Of a stretch of 64,000 nt of DNA, positions 1 through 12,285 are shown piece after piece (the first letter of the stretch is position 1; the number at the start of each line of letters is the position of its first letter). Position numbers and translations under genes: made by a program. The stretch is taken from assembly GCA_011033025.1 (NCBI GenBank), contig WFMF01000044.1, positions 620,001 through 684,000 on the forward strand. The letters are read 5' to 3'. The notes beneath the pieces are model-generated. The model had not been told where the DNA came from, did no database searches, and was given only the letters and a program-made list of their open reading frames with translations. The stretch is from Beroe forskalii (taxonomy: Eukaryota > Ctenophora > Nuda > Beroida > Beroidae).

Positions 1-43
1 ATCATATGAAAAACGTTCCTTATAATCTGCAAGCAACATACGT

Positions 44-112
44 TTAGGCGACGTTATTATGACGTCATTATCAGGGTAGAGCGTGGCGCGTTGATGACGT
101 TGAAGTGCCTAC
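44..112 (+). repeat. Dispersed CRE-foldback repeat, copy
   Basis: One copy of a short repeat seen across the window. It has TGACGTCATTATCAGGG on one side and GTTGATGACGTTGAA on the other, forming an imperfect inverted repeat. The best copies are bounded by GGCGGTT and AACCGCC. No coding potential. Confidence 0.6.
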
Positions 113-942
113 ATATTTTTCGCCCCGTGGGTATTTAAATCTATATATTGGCTGTATAAACGGGAAAAGAATGGACTTGTCGTACTGGCTAAGGCTGGGT
201 AAATGCCATTACCATTTTGTACTGTTATTCAATCACCTTCCTGGCTTGTGCTATCGTCTACCAGTCACGCCTCTTTGCAGCTTTAAATCCCATGGGGCTT
301 TCAAATGGTTATCCTAAATTTCCGAAATTCAAATCTTTAGAGTTACATGACAAATTTCCACCTTTTTTCGAAAATTAAAGTTTGAATCATTGATTTATAT
401 TGATTGCTTGATAAGCTGTTTATGCAAACATTGCATTTTTGTCGGCATTGTTCTTCTACAATCATCTCATTATATCGCTCGGAATTTGATTTAAGGATTT
501 AGGATGGCTGGAGTCCAAAAACGTGACATATTACTATATTATTATTAATCCAAGCAGACTATGACGGTCAAATTGGTTCTGCCAATGTCATTTTGGAAAT
601 TCACACACTGTTACATTGTTACTAGCTGCAAAAAACGCTAATGACAACTGAGCAAAAGAAACTTAAAAATAGAATTATAACATTTTTTACTAAAATCTTC
701 TGAAACTTCTGTCCCCCCTCCACGAGCCGAATCGAACAATTTTTGAATGGCAATTGTTTTTTCTTGGTCCCCAATATTTCACATATTGCCAGAATTAAAC
801 TGCATATATTTTCATAATCGTATTAAGAATAATGATGCAATCATATCTAAAATATTTCTCATAATTTCGCCAAAAACGAGCATTTTATTCGGTGACAGGC
901 GTTTTAGAACACAATTTCTATGTCATACGTCCAGTACACTTT

Positions 943-997
943 ATTGTTTCCATTATCATATTTTCATATTTGAAAATATTCTGATAATGGAAACAAT
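943..997. repeat. Hairpin, 16-bp arms
   Basis: ATTGTTTCCATTATCA (943-958) is the exact reverse complement of 982-997. The loop itself contains a smaller inverted repeat (TATTTTC/GAAAATA). It could be a foldback remnant. No other function is visible. Confidence 0.7.
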
Positions 998-2617
998 ATA
1001 AGAAATATATGCTAACGTTTTTCCTCAAAATTCGAATCGCCAACTTTTGTTTTTAGGCTAATAATGATTATACCAATCGGTTTGAATACCAAGTTTAAGC
1101 TAAGAAAATAAGTGACGAAGCTTTTGAGAAATAAAGAGGAGTTTTTTTTGCATATGGTGATTATTTGATATACCCTTTAATAGTAGTATGCATCATGGAT
1201 GCTTCGCTCTACACCTTCTGGTAATAATGTTGCGATATACACGCCTCTTGTTGTAATGCCTTACAGATTATAGAACGTTATCAATTTTCATCGGTGTCTA
1301 TTATACTCCAAGCCCAATCAGGTCGAAATTGACTTAGACCCTTGCCCTTCGGGCTGCAGGCCTAAACTGGATGCATCCCTTGGGCTGTGCCCTCGAAAAA
1401 CATCCCGAAATGGATCCGGTAGGTGCGTTACCAAGTTACCAAGTTACCAATTTAGTTAGCATAATAGTATGGTGTTACTTCCAAGCTGCCTACATTGCTG
1501 TGCACGGCATACAATGTGAGCTTGGCAAAACGCCAAATTGTTGCAGTTCTCATTTCACCACTAAGAGAACTTATATCTTAGATAAGTAAAACAGGTGTGT
1601 TTCGTACCACATTCCTTTGTCTTTTTGTCGCAGCTGCTTCTTATTTTCCATATAGCTGTGCGTGGGCATTTTGTTAGTTTGATACTCGTACGTTTGTCTC
1701 TTGTTTTGCGATGCTGTTTTATGTACATGTCTACCAACATCCATAATTGAACTCACATCAAAAAGGCTTTGAATTTTAATCTAACTGTACGTTCAATTTT
1801 GATAACACCTTTTCAAAACGTATGCATTTATTGCCGAGTCTATTTTACAAAATGATGGAAAACTCGAGTTGATACTAAGTCAGTAAAATGAGCGAATGGG
1901 GTACAGTACAATAACAACTTTTATTCTCCTTTGGAAAATTCATTTTCATTTCAAACTTCATTTTCATGTCAAATGTTGTCATTAATTTCAACTAATAAAA
2001 GGCGATTCTTCAATCACAAGATTAAATTACTATCATAAATTGAATCGCCCTTAATCTTCGGGAAGTATCGCATTAATTATGGTAATTTTAAGTAATATAA
2101 ATAGCTAGACAATTAATGAGATGATCGAATATGTTTTGCCAATATCACAGACGATTCGTTCTACCATTATCTGCATATTCTAATGAGGAAATTCACAAAA
2201 TTCCATTCCTCAGTCATCAATGTTACGTAAATGACTTTTCCTAACAGAATTTGAAAAAAGTTTTTTCCCAATCAGAGCACCTTTCCTATCTTATTTAGTT
2301 ATCTCCATCCAATCAGAGCGAATCAATTTAAAACTGTCTGCAGCCAATTGATGGGCTCACCAAACTCTTCCTTATCTCTTACCAATTGGAGGCCCCGTCT
2401 ATCTAAATCCCTTATCTTTTAGTCAATCACCAGCCATGAAATTTTTCTAGAGCGATCTAATCGTTTTTACCCATAACACGTACTGTAGATGATAATATAT
2501 TTAATGTTGACAAGATCCTTTGCCAAAAATGTAAAATTAGATAATTATAAATGCGAATTTCTCGATACCATTCCATGAAAGGATCTGCGGCGACACATAC
2601 AAGCTTTCCGACGTTTT

Positions 2618-2660
2618 CTGCCAGCTATTCTAATCCCTGATAATGACGTCACGCTGAACT
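2618..2660 (-). repeat. Dispersed CRE-foldback repeat, partial copy
   Basis: Reads ATTCTAATCCCTGATAATG followed by ACGTCAC, the reverse-strand core of the repeat also seen at 9,422, 18,711 and elsewhere. Confidence 0.5.
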
Positions 2661-2942
2661 GTCTAGTTTAACCGGGGACGAGCTCGAAACGCACCCATTC
2701 CACGACAAATCAGGCATTGGGTATGTGGTGAGAAGACGCCGATCATTGGCCGCCGAATTCGATCAAACGAACACGATTATATATGGTAGGAATCTATCAT
2801 GTTTTGCATATTAGAATTTAATTCAATGGAGTCCCGATTCATGCATTCAATCAAGTAATGAAAACGTTAAAGTTTAATTGAAATGAAATTTTGATCAAAT
2901 GGAAATAAAATACCCCAAAATAAAAAGGAAATGGTACACTTC

Positions 2943-3106
2943 GTCGTTTGTTGAAATTTAAATGCTGACTTTCCGAAATCAAGCAGACAAACTTCTTAGG
3001 TTTATTCATAAACGTATTCGAACTCGTTTGTTGAAATTTAAATGCTGGCTTTCCGAAATCAAGCAGACAAACTTCTTTGTTTTATTCATCAACGTATTCT
3101 AAATCT
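2943..3106. repeat. Tandem duplication, two copies of about 82 bp
   Basis: Two adjacent near-identical copies, each starting at TCGTTTGTTGAAATTTAAAT. They differ by a few substitutions, for example CTGACTTTCC against CTGGCTTTCC. Confidence 0.85.
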
Positions 3107-3311
3107 ACGTTTTCAAAAGATAAAAAGGATGGAAAAGACAGACAATGAATAACGAAATACTCTACATTTATTTCTCAACGCACGGAAGAGCGTGAAAGAA
3201 AAAAATCTTAAAATCCGGTAATAAAATACCAAATTTGGAATCACTGGAGCAACGCGGGTACGATTACCACAATGGAGTGACAATGGGATTTTAATTTAGT
3301 ACAAAATTAAA

Positions 3312-3375
3312 ATTAGTATTTTTATCTTCATACCACAGTACAGAAGTGCCGTAATATGATCAACCGTGTCTCTGC
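3312..3375 (+). repeat. Dispersed repeat (CACAGTACAGAAGTGC family), copy
   Basis: Shares the core CACAGTACAGAAGTGC, then ATGATCAACCGTGTCTCTG, with 10,330-10,395. Weaker copies lie near 3,615, 9,060 and 10,805. This looks like an old interspersed element of unknown class. Confidence 0.55.
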
Positions 3376-3611
3376 ACCTATGTTCGTATTTACGAAATCC
3401 AATTGAAAAGGTGCTATTGAATGCGCGCTTAAATTTTCGAAGAGTTGGCACGTGTCAATGTAGTTTTTTAAATTTTTCTTTAAATTTATTTATTTTTTTA
3501 TAAATAAGTATTAACTAAATCAACATGAAGTACCGAGGGGGAGGTAAATTATGAGCCTACATACAGGAACAACGGACAAACAAGAATTGTGCAGGCAGCT
3601 GGCGCAATTCC

Positions 3612-3665
3612 TGTTATTTTTATTCACAAACCACAATACAGATGTGCTGCAATCTGATCGTGGAC
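3612..3665 (+). repeat. Dispersed repeat (CACAGTACAGAAGTGC family), degenerate copy
   Basis: Reads TTATTTTTATTCACAAACCA then CAATACAGATGTGC and CTGATCG, a diverged match to the copies at 3,312 and 10,330. Confidence 0.45.
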
Positions 3666-4667
3666 AGAATGAATTATACTATTAATAATTTTAATAATTG
3701 AGGCCTGAAAAACTACATAAGGGTGCTCACGAGCTTAAATGGGTTGACTCAACCCGGTTGAGTGTCTATCATTATAAATAAAGGTCGTAGATAATTAAAT
3801 TATTCTGATTAACGTATGAAATGAAAAAGGCGGGAAACATTAGCCATCAAATTAATTAATTAACTTTTTAATCATACGGTCATAAACCAATTCCATTGCA
3901 CATTTTTTCATGTAGGTGAGATATACATTTCACTATGTGCAATGATACGGCTCATATCAAATACCTTATTACAGGAAATTAAGGTTTTCATATAACTAAG
4001 GTTACATATTATTTAGTGGCGCCATCACCTTTATTTCATGTAATAAGGTAAATCACGTGTCTGTTTTAACGGACAGAATCCAGATTCCAGAATTAAAATC
4101 AAAATCATGACGATGCTAAAAGATTATTGTTCTGTGCAACAACTGATCTACGGTAACGTAAATGACGAAAAAACATTTGGCTACAAAGTTACTGACGAGT
4201 TGCTATATTGTGAGTGTTAGAAAGGGTATCGAATTCAGGAAAAACTTGCAATCCAACACCTTCCACTCCCTCGAACACAAGTTTCAAGAGTCTCAGAAAA
4301 CCCAATTATACATACGCTAACATATTGATCTGTTTCCGAAACAGAGTGCAAAGAAGAAAGTCACCTTTGGCAAATTAACGTAATGCAAACTATGTAAAAT
4401 ATGTCACGAATTAGGTCACGAACTGAATACAGAGAGACAGGAATAAAGTTATTAAAGAGAGGTGGAAAATTACTGTATTCATCAAAACAAGAAGTGCAAA
4501 TTCCAGTCAGTGCGCGCAGGGACAAAAAACTACGAAGCATGCAAAAATAAGGCTGCACGAACTGAACCAAAACTGCTCAGCAAAAGTTGTAGAACTATTA
4601 CAGCAAAAACTGCAGTAAAATTGCAGCAAAATGGCATATTTGCAGCGCAATTGCAGCGCAATTACTG

Positions 4668-4726
4668 GCAGTAATTACGCAGCAGTTATTGCAGTAAAAC
4701 TGCAATAACTGCTGCGTAATTACTGC
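4668..4726. repeat. Perfect 28-bp hairpin with 3-nt loop
   Basis: The arm 4,668-4,695 begins GCAGTAATTACGCAGC and is the exact reverse complement of 4,699-4,726, around an AAA loop. It sits inside a wider region of repeated TTGCAGCGCAA-type motifs (about 4,600-4,760). It may be a MITE remnant or a hairpin transcript source. The sequence does not decide. Confidence 0.8.
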
Positions 4727-5599
4727 AAAATAGCATGATTGCAGCACAATTGCAGCACGCCCTGATCACACCTCGGATACAATGACAAACTCAAAGAAAC
4801 AGCCTCCTCTCTGGAAAGACACTGTGCTAAATATGCCACCCCTCACCCCTTGACATTCCTAATCCTATTACATTACATAACTAGAAATTTTATTAGTTGT
4901 ATGTAGTATAGTATGTAGTAAGCAGGAGAATCTAGAATATATAAATTTTGTGGTATATCTGATTTATTATTATTGTATATATATGAATTTAAGGCTGACG
5001 GTTGGATGATCGAATTTTCTGCGTCTTTACCGGATAGACACTTCTTATTTAATAATCTACCCGTGAGCAAGACAAATAGACACTTAAATGTACGTCATCA
5101 TCATAGCTTTAAATAGAGAAACGCTTGCGTTGGAAATATAAATCGTCTATTTTTTTACGCTCGATTAATAGGATATATCGTGTGAAATGTTTGCGCTGGA
5201 ATGTTGTGTTTATCTCTAGCTATTTAGGAAATTCCTATTTATTCTCCTATAAAATTCCTATCATAAATCAAAACCAAACACCAAAATCGGTGTGATATTT
5301 GGTATTTTCCCGCCCAAACTTCTCTGATGACGGAATAATCTGGGCGTTGTTACTGGTGGTATTTGAAGCGTTATGTCATAATCAGACATTACATCAGACA
5401 TCACAAATCATTAGAGTGGTGAGCCCACCACCTTATGGCATTTGAGATACCATGTTAGAGTTGTGAGCATACCACCCTATAAATCTATTGGGGATGTTTG
5501 GTTTGTCTCCTTCCTGCATCACATAATGCCAAACAGTAAAAGAGACATTGGCACAGCACCGCGCCTGTCTTTGTGATGTGATTATCAATGTTTACTAAT

Positions 5600-5665
5600 G
5601 CTGGTTGGTGTGTGTGCGCAATGCACATGTGTGTGCGCATGTTTGTGCGCATGTGTGTGCGCACT
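5600..5665. repeat. TG/CGCA-rich simple repeat
   Basis: Repeated GTGTGCGCATG units with alternating purine and pyrimidine. No coding signal. Confidence 0.7.
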
Positions 5666-7028
5666 AATGTGGTGTTCCTGGGGTGATGAAAAGGACTAAA
5701 ATAGAAATATCGTATCTCAAAAGCATATCCTGTTATCAAAATGAATTACTCTGAACGCTTGTTTTTGAACTAACTAGAGCTATAGCTACTAAATCACAGA
5801 CGACAATTCTTGCAAAGTATGCCGCTAAAAAGAGAGCTAAATAATGGGCGAAAGAGTAAAAACGAGAATAAAAAGATGCGAATGGCGACCACTGTTATGT
5901 AATTACGAAAATTGGCCAATTACTTCTTTTTTGGTTATAAATGGGGTTGGGAGTTGATATTCAGGTCCAATTTGATGCTTTTAAGACGGCAAGTTATCGG
6001 TAAACATCAAATATAATCGGCAAGGCAGTGAATTTTTGTGTAATGGCAATGCAGTTACAGATCTAAAAATAACTTAAGCACTTCTTTAAAAATAACAAAA
6101 CTGTCTACCAAAAATTCAAGAGAAACATTCAGCAGTGTACAACTGTTGTATTACAACTGTAATGAAGTTTGAAATTTTGTGACTGACATTGAAAACCAAT
6201 TTAAATCAATTCGAGGGATCAGATTGAATTGTATCATCAAAATATGGTTCTGATACGATCTAATTGTGTTAAAATTGCCACTTGGGCATAGGTCTACAGT
6301 CTGCACTTAAATTTTCTCAACTTATGATACCTATATCAACCTATCAACATATCAATGGAGCACCGAAATATCTATAGTTGCCAAACACATCATGGTGAAA
6401 GATTTAATCTTGATTAAAAGCAAAATTGATGTTAAGAAATTACCAGTATATCAGCTAATTCTGAACTTGAATACGATCTTCTACCTTATCTGCAGCCTAC
6501 AGGTTGCAATTGGTGGTCGCTAAGGGGTTTCCAGTAGCCGTCTCCCAGCTACGATTTCACCGCCAGATCGTGAGCAGGATTTGACATTTAAAATTAGATC
6601 TAGCTAAATATCACGAGTCAAAACTTAAACCAACAAAACAAAACCTAATCATCTACTGATATACGACTTGTTTATTGTATTCCTAGTATTAGGAAAATAT
6701 AAAACCCATCGACAAGTCCTACGTAGATTACAGGCCATAATAATTATACGAAAAAACAGAGCAGTCGAATTAATGATAATTTAAAAAACGAGGCCGTTGG
6801 AGTATAATATATAAATAAATATATAAATCAGCAAATGCCTAATCCACTCCTTCATTAAAATAATAACGCAGACACTTTATAATATATTGGGATGTTGTGA
6901 TGTCATGAGTATGTCTAATTATCGGGTTCTTGGAAGCTTGGAGTTTTAGCAGTAATAATGTACAGCTCCAAACCACCCACAAGATAGTTACATTAGTCAG
7001 GTTTAGAGCGTTAGAGGTATATGATTAA

Positions 7029-7192
7029 GGGGGTCCGAGGTAGATTTCTGGTTCTTCAAGAACCGTTCTTGGTGTTTCTGATGAAACAGACGGCCATGTG
7101 CTAGCTACCAGTAGGTTTTAACTCCATGAAAAAACTGTTTCCATCAGTCATATATTTTTCAAATCGTGCGTTCGCCTGTTATTACAGTACGC
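7029..7192 (+). repeat. Dispersed repeat (GCTACCAGTAGG family), copy 1
   Basis: Shares an ordered set of blocks with 14,945-15,092: GTTTCTGAT, GCTACCAGTAGG, CCATGAAA, then ATTTTTCAAATCG. A fragment (GGTTTCCAGTAGC) may also lie near 6,526. Interspersed element of unknown class. Confidence 0.6.
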
Positions 7193-7470
7193 GCATGAAG
7201 TTCTAACCCACTCCATGAATATCCCTCGTTAAGTTGTAAGGTAGATCTGCATTCGATAAATCGATCGAAAAACAAGCAAATTCAAAATTGGAGGAAAAGT
7301 TGCCATGAAAATGCATTTAAAATCCTGGAAACCACACACAATGATACCTATAACAAGACAAGACATATATAAATTTTGAACGGTTAATTGTATACCTGAA
7401 AGATATCTCAAAAAAGTAATAAAACTATACACCATACACCCTTTGGTTATTTGCCTACTCAAGAAATAGT

Positions 7471-7556
7471 CGGTTAACATGACGTCATTATCATAGTTCA
7501 TTGTTCAATGTGGTAAGTTGATGACGTTGAACCGCAAATTTTTGTGCGTGCGGCTT
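7471..7556 (+). repeat. Dispersed CRE-foldback repeat, near full-length
   Basis: Reads CGGTTAACATGACGTCATTA on the left and GTTGATGACGTTGAACCG on the right, followed by TTTTTGTGCGTGCGG. The tail GTGCGYGCGG is shared with copies at 11,277 and 12,121, which marks one family. Confidence 0.7.
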
Positions 7557-9054
7557 AGTGTCGTTTTCCTCTCCTTAGAAGTAACTATGGTAACAGGGGT
7601 TAAATTGATTACTACTTTCTTATTACTTGTCCTTAAGCTTTTGAAAGGTTAAACTCGATCTCAAGTTCGGTCCAGATATTTAGATGATATGCGTATGAGT
7701 TGGAGGCTTCATTCTTAGTTTAGTTTGGCAAATTTAAATCCAATATAAATTGAAATTCCAATTTACTAATTTAACAATTTTCAAAAATCAAAGCACACAA
7801 TGCTATGAATTTGTAAATCTAATCCTAATGTTTAAACTGAATTTAAAGCAGAACACTATACAGTAATTATTCCACTGAAAGCTGCCGATTCATATTACTA
7901 ACAGCCTTCCAGTGCGACCTTGTTCACTACTCTACTAAACAGTGGTTCACATTTCGCGGCACTAATTACATAGATAATTACTGCATAGTATGTCGGGTGC
8001 TTATGTAATCACTCATTAAATTTCTTACATTTTCTTCTACTGCAATGCAGTTGTGCAGAAACAATGGTGTCATGTGTCGAGGCTCTGTCTTTAAGTCTTT
8101 AATTGAATCGGGATTCGGGGCAAGGTTATTGAGAAAAATAAAAGGACAGTAAAACTAAAATATTATGGAACACAAATAGCGCCTATTTGGGCAAATTAAT
8201 TTTAAAATCAAAATCTTAATGTGGAAATGAGATATGTACGGTCAAAGAAAAGGAACTGAACTATTCTGTACTTCAAAAACTAAAATAAATGCAAATCAAA
8301 GAATGAGCCGATTTCAGCCAATGTCATTGACATGTTTTAGGGGCACCTTTTTAACTCAAGAATCGTACCAATATACGATACGTACAAACATCTACTACAG
8401 ATCCCTCCAATATAGTTGTATTACACCGCATATACTTTATATATTAACTTAGTTGTTATATGTTATTAAGTTATTATCTATTCTGAGAACTTGTGGTATA
8501 TAGATGATGCCCGGATTTGATGCGTTAACCCCTGTTCAGGGATTGAATTTCCCATTGGACACAGACCAATGTCCAGTGAGTAGTATATAATAGTGAAATA
8601 GGATGGGAAATAAAATTCTCTATTTAGATGTGAAATTAGAAAATTTCACTTGTAAAATAAATGTGAACGCCTTTTCAATTTCATGATCACGGTGTTTTAA
8701 CTTCACACGTGGTTTTATTGGTGAAATTTAGATGAAATTTAGATCGTTTTACTGCAGGCAGGCGCTTGACGGTGCATTTATCTGTCCCAGGAACAAATAA
8801 ATTATATATTCCCGCCCTTAACATTTTCTGAATATATTTGATAGTAGACAGTCATTCAGCTGGGTATGTGACCTTGTTAAAATACCTGTGAAGTGCATCT
8901 GAAATACAGTTGAAGGGGTACATGATCGCATCAAATATGATGCAGCGAGGGCCCGCGTTCACTGATCTGTAATTTCTGCAGAATATGGATGGGAATATCT
9001 GTGAAATATGAAAATGCATTTTAAGAACTTAAAAGGATTTAGAAGGGCAGATAT

Positions 9055-9120
9055 TTGTACTTATTTTAACTAAAGTTCAAAAGTGCTGTAGTCCGATCCA
9101 CCAATATCTTTGTTTTACAA
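9055..9120 (+). repeat. Dispersed repeat (CACAGTACAGAAGTGC family), diverged copy
   Basis: TTATTTTAACTAAAGTTCAA, AAGTGCTGTAGTCCGATC and ATCTTTGT keep the block order of the copies at 3,312 and 10,330. Confidence 0.4.
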
Positions 9121-9421
9121 TAAGGGCAAACGAAATGTTAATTGTTTTTTAATTAATGATGAAAACAAAATAATCATGATGAAACATCAAACAATGTCAA
9201 GTTTATATGTCGAACTGTTGAACTAACAAATTAACAAAATTAATAAATAAAACTATGAATAGAAATTTAAAGACAAGAAACACATCGTCACATCCACTTC
9301 TAAGTACGGCAGTGAATTAAACCCCGCAGACGAAAGCCTCCACTTACAGCTCGACTCCCAACATCCCTGAGATTCGTGGAACTGACTCGATATATCACCG
9401 TCACAAACAAACTAAAAGGCG

Positions 9422-9486
9422 ACTAGGAGTGACGTCATTATCATGGTTTAGAATGGTGAATTGCTGACCTCAAAACGACCATTTCC
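9422..9486 (+). repeat. Dispersed CRE-foldback repeat, copy
   Basis: Contains TGACGTCATTATCATGG, TTTAGAATGGTGAATTG and CTGACCTCAAAACGACC, matching the left and middle of the family. Confidence 0.65.
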
Positions 9487-10329
9487 CACGATCCAAGACA
9501 TTGTCTAGCGTGCGTGTAGAATCCGATGATAGGATCCGTGGTTATTAGTTATCACAACAAGACCAGCTTTCAGGGTGCTTCCCGGGCGTAGGGCAATATA
9601 AACAACACGGAACGAAAACGGATAATTATATGGTTAAATTCAATCAGGACGAGGCTTCACAAGCACTAATCATTCTAAATAACTGAGCTCTGTTTTTTAC
9701 TTATTCTCGGAAATCCTGATTACATTTTTACATTTTGGGAGGGGGATGAGGGGTGTTTTGATTTGTGTGTGGACAGACGAGAGGAATATCCGTATTTGAA
9801 ATATGCGGGGTTTCATCTCCTGTTTCCTTTTGTTACCAACCTATAGCCTATCTAATATTTGTCGAAAATTATACCGAGTTATAATTATACCCAAGCGGTT
9901 GTGAACTCAAACGTGTAGCATGAGCTGGTAGGGTTGCAGATAAAGCAAATTAACTGCGAAAATTAGGACTAAACTCACTAAAATTTTGGAACTTTAATTT
10001 GCTTAGACTGTATTAGTCGGCGAAAATAACTTGATGATATTAGACTGATAACCGATGACACATTAAGAAAAAAGATGAAAACATAGGTACAATGTCACAT
10101 TGCAGTCACGATTTTGGAGTAAACAGAGCTGGAACAATGACTCAAAATATTTGAAATTCAATCAACAGCATCGTTTGGCGGAAATTAAATATTCATCAAT
10201 ATATAAAGTGATATTCTGTCCATAAATGTTTTTGGTGCCCAGATCATGGACCCTCAAAACAGTGTCAAGTGAATATTTCTAGAAAACTTTCACCCGAGAG
10301 GTCCGCTATCGATACTTGCGGTATCATTT

Positions 10330-10400
10330 ATTTAAATCTACATATCACAGTACAGAAGTGATTATCATGATTAGCAATCAACCGTGTCTCAATAGTTAGT
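10330..10400 (+). repeat. Dispersed repeat (CACAGTACAGAAGTGC family), copy
   Basis: TTATTTAAATCTACATATCA then CAGTACAGAAGTG and ATCAACCGTGTCTC. One of the two best-preserved copies. Confidence 0.55.
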
Positions 10401-10799
10401 AGGAAAAGCAAAAAAGAATAAACTAATAAAAAACACATATTTCATTATTTCAGAGGATAAATATTACGGAATATACGGCACAACTTTTTGAATATTGATG
10501 GATTTTACGTATCAAAACAAAGCAAAGATTCTAAATATCGCAGTGAGAAAAAATGCGGCTTGTTCAAGGTTTTTATATATCCCTGAAATCATGATATTTT
10601 AAAAATAATTTCCGTTCACCGGGACACCTGCCCTAACGGCTGCCACCATTAACTTGGCGCCACAAATCTGAGAATTTTCGATAAAAGAACGCGTGCGTAT
10701 CAAACAGGCGCAGTTCTGACGGAATTCCCATCAGCGATTTATGATATAATATTTAATCTCGTACTTAGTTCCAGAACTCATTAATAATATTTAATGTCA

Positions 10800-10885
10800 A
10801 TTTATGTTATATTTTAATCTACAAAAGACAGTACAAAGTTGCAGTGATTTGATCAACTCATGTCTTTGTGTTTTATATCAAAAAA
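10800..10885 (+). repeat. Dispersed repeat (CACAGTACAGAAGTGC family), copy
   Basis: TTATATTTTAATCTACAAAA, GACAGTACAAAGTTGCAGTG and TTGATCAACTCATGTCTTTG align in order with the other copies. Confidence 0.5.
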
Positions 10886-11276
10886 TTAGAAACAATTTCA
10901 AAAATGATTCAATTAAATATTTATGGCCGCGTGGTTTTATCATGCAAGTTTCGGCAGCTGCAAGTTGTCACAACCCAAAAGAGAGGTCAATAAGAAGTTT
11001 TATCGAATACCAGTGTCAGCTGCTGTCGGCAGTTCAGAAAATGACACAGTGATGCAGTTCTTGCCGAGTTTGATTATGCCATTATCACACCGCGAAATGG
11101 CAAATATATGACCTCTATCAGAACTTACCATATTTTTCTGGTGATAAGGACTAATAACAGGTTCATAATACATGTATACATGTTTTGGGAATTAGATTAA
11201 AGTTTTTTCACCGTAGGAAATCATATATTTATTCAGGGAGAAGGTTTTAACATTCTGGGCACAGGAGGAAATATTG

Positions 11277-11356
11277 GCGGTTAAATTAACATCATTATCA
11301 TAGCAGATTAAGTGTAAGTTGATGACGTTGAACCCAGTTTTTTTCGCGTGCGGGGT
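11277..11356 (+). repeat. Dispersed CRE-foldback repeat, near full-length
   Basis: Starts GGCGGTTAAATTAACATCAT and contains GTAAGTTGATGACGTTGAAC with a GCGTGCGG tail. The central CRE palindrome is decayed here (ACATCATT). Confidence 0.7.
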
Positions 11357-12120
11357 TTAATGATAAATATATTTATATATTCATCGGAAAAGAGGAGTCC
11401 AGTCATGAACCTTTCCTTCCAATTGCTGTAAATCGTTTACCCAATGAATTGAAACTTCGGGTTAAGTTGGCGACACTCACGCAGCACAGGTGGTGATTGT
11501 TATCAGAAAATATAGCTGATTTGTAACAATGCAATATGGACCGGTATGGATCATCATTCCATCAATGCATTTGATTGAAATGTCGTTGCAAGTTAAATCG
11601 ATATTGGTATTATTAATGTTGGAATGTAGAAAAGGCAATTATATTATTTTTCAATAAGACACTTATTCAAACCATACTTCGGTTTATTATACTCGTTACT
11701 CAGCAAATCAGAAATAGGTCACATATTGACCCAACTTTCCTGCTACACGGACTGAAATACCTTTCAGTATACCCGTATACCCTGAATCAACTGAACATTC
11801 AACAAGGCGTGTCCTGAAAGTTTTAGGTTATTAAGATATCCCCATATGTTTCACCAGGGTGTCAGGGAAGTTCAAAGTTTTGAATCACGTGACCAAGCCG
11901 GCAAATTGCCACTGAACCAAATATAGAAATCAGATATATTGGGTATTGCGCGCCCCACCTTTAAAATAAAAACTATCCTGGGAAGAAAAATTCACAAAGA
12001 ATCCCAGAACAGATAAATAGCAGCTGAGAATGAGAAACGAATAAGGTACTAAATAAATGACGTAAGGTATCCCACTTTCAGTTCATTAACAAGCTGCTGG
12101 CATAAACGCTGCACATGAGA

Positions 12121-12201
12121 AATAGGCGGTTCAACGTCATCAACTCACAACATCATAATATGATAATGACGACATGCTACCCGCCTATTTTTTGTGCGCG
12201 G
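12121..12201 (-). repeat. Dispersed CRE-foldback repeat, best-preserved inverted ends
   Basis: AATAGGCGGTTCAACGTCAT on the left and GATAATGACGACATGC with CCCGCCTATTTTTTGTGCGC on the right. The AATAGGCGG and CCGCCTATT ends are inverted repeats, which supports reading the family as a foldback or MITE element of about 80 bp. Confidence 0.75.
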
Positions 12202-12277
12202 CGTATAATATAACCACCCCGCCTTCCTTTGTTTTCATATTATGTAACACATGTTATTTGGGTGAAATAGAAACACC

Positions 12278-12285
12278 TTGCGAAC
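12278..12285. other. Target site duplication, left (hAT)
   Basis: TTGCGAAC directly abuts the terminal TAGGGTTTCC and recurs exactly at 13,204-13,211 after the other terminus. An 8-bp duplication is the hallmark of hAT insertion. Confidence 0.92.

Larger units (their letters stand above)
113..4667. other. Gene-free AT-rich stretch
   Basis: No open frame here has family similarity I recognise or a run of plausible exons. The stretch holds short hairpins, a two-copy tandem duplication and dispersed repeats, listed separately. The short open frames are consistent with chance in AT-rich DNA. Confidence 0.6.
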
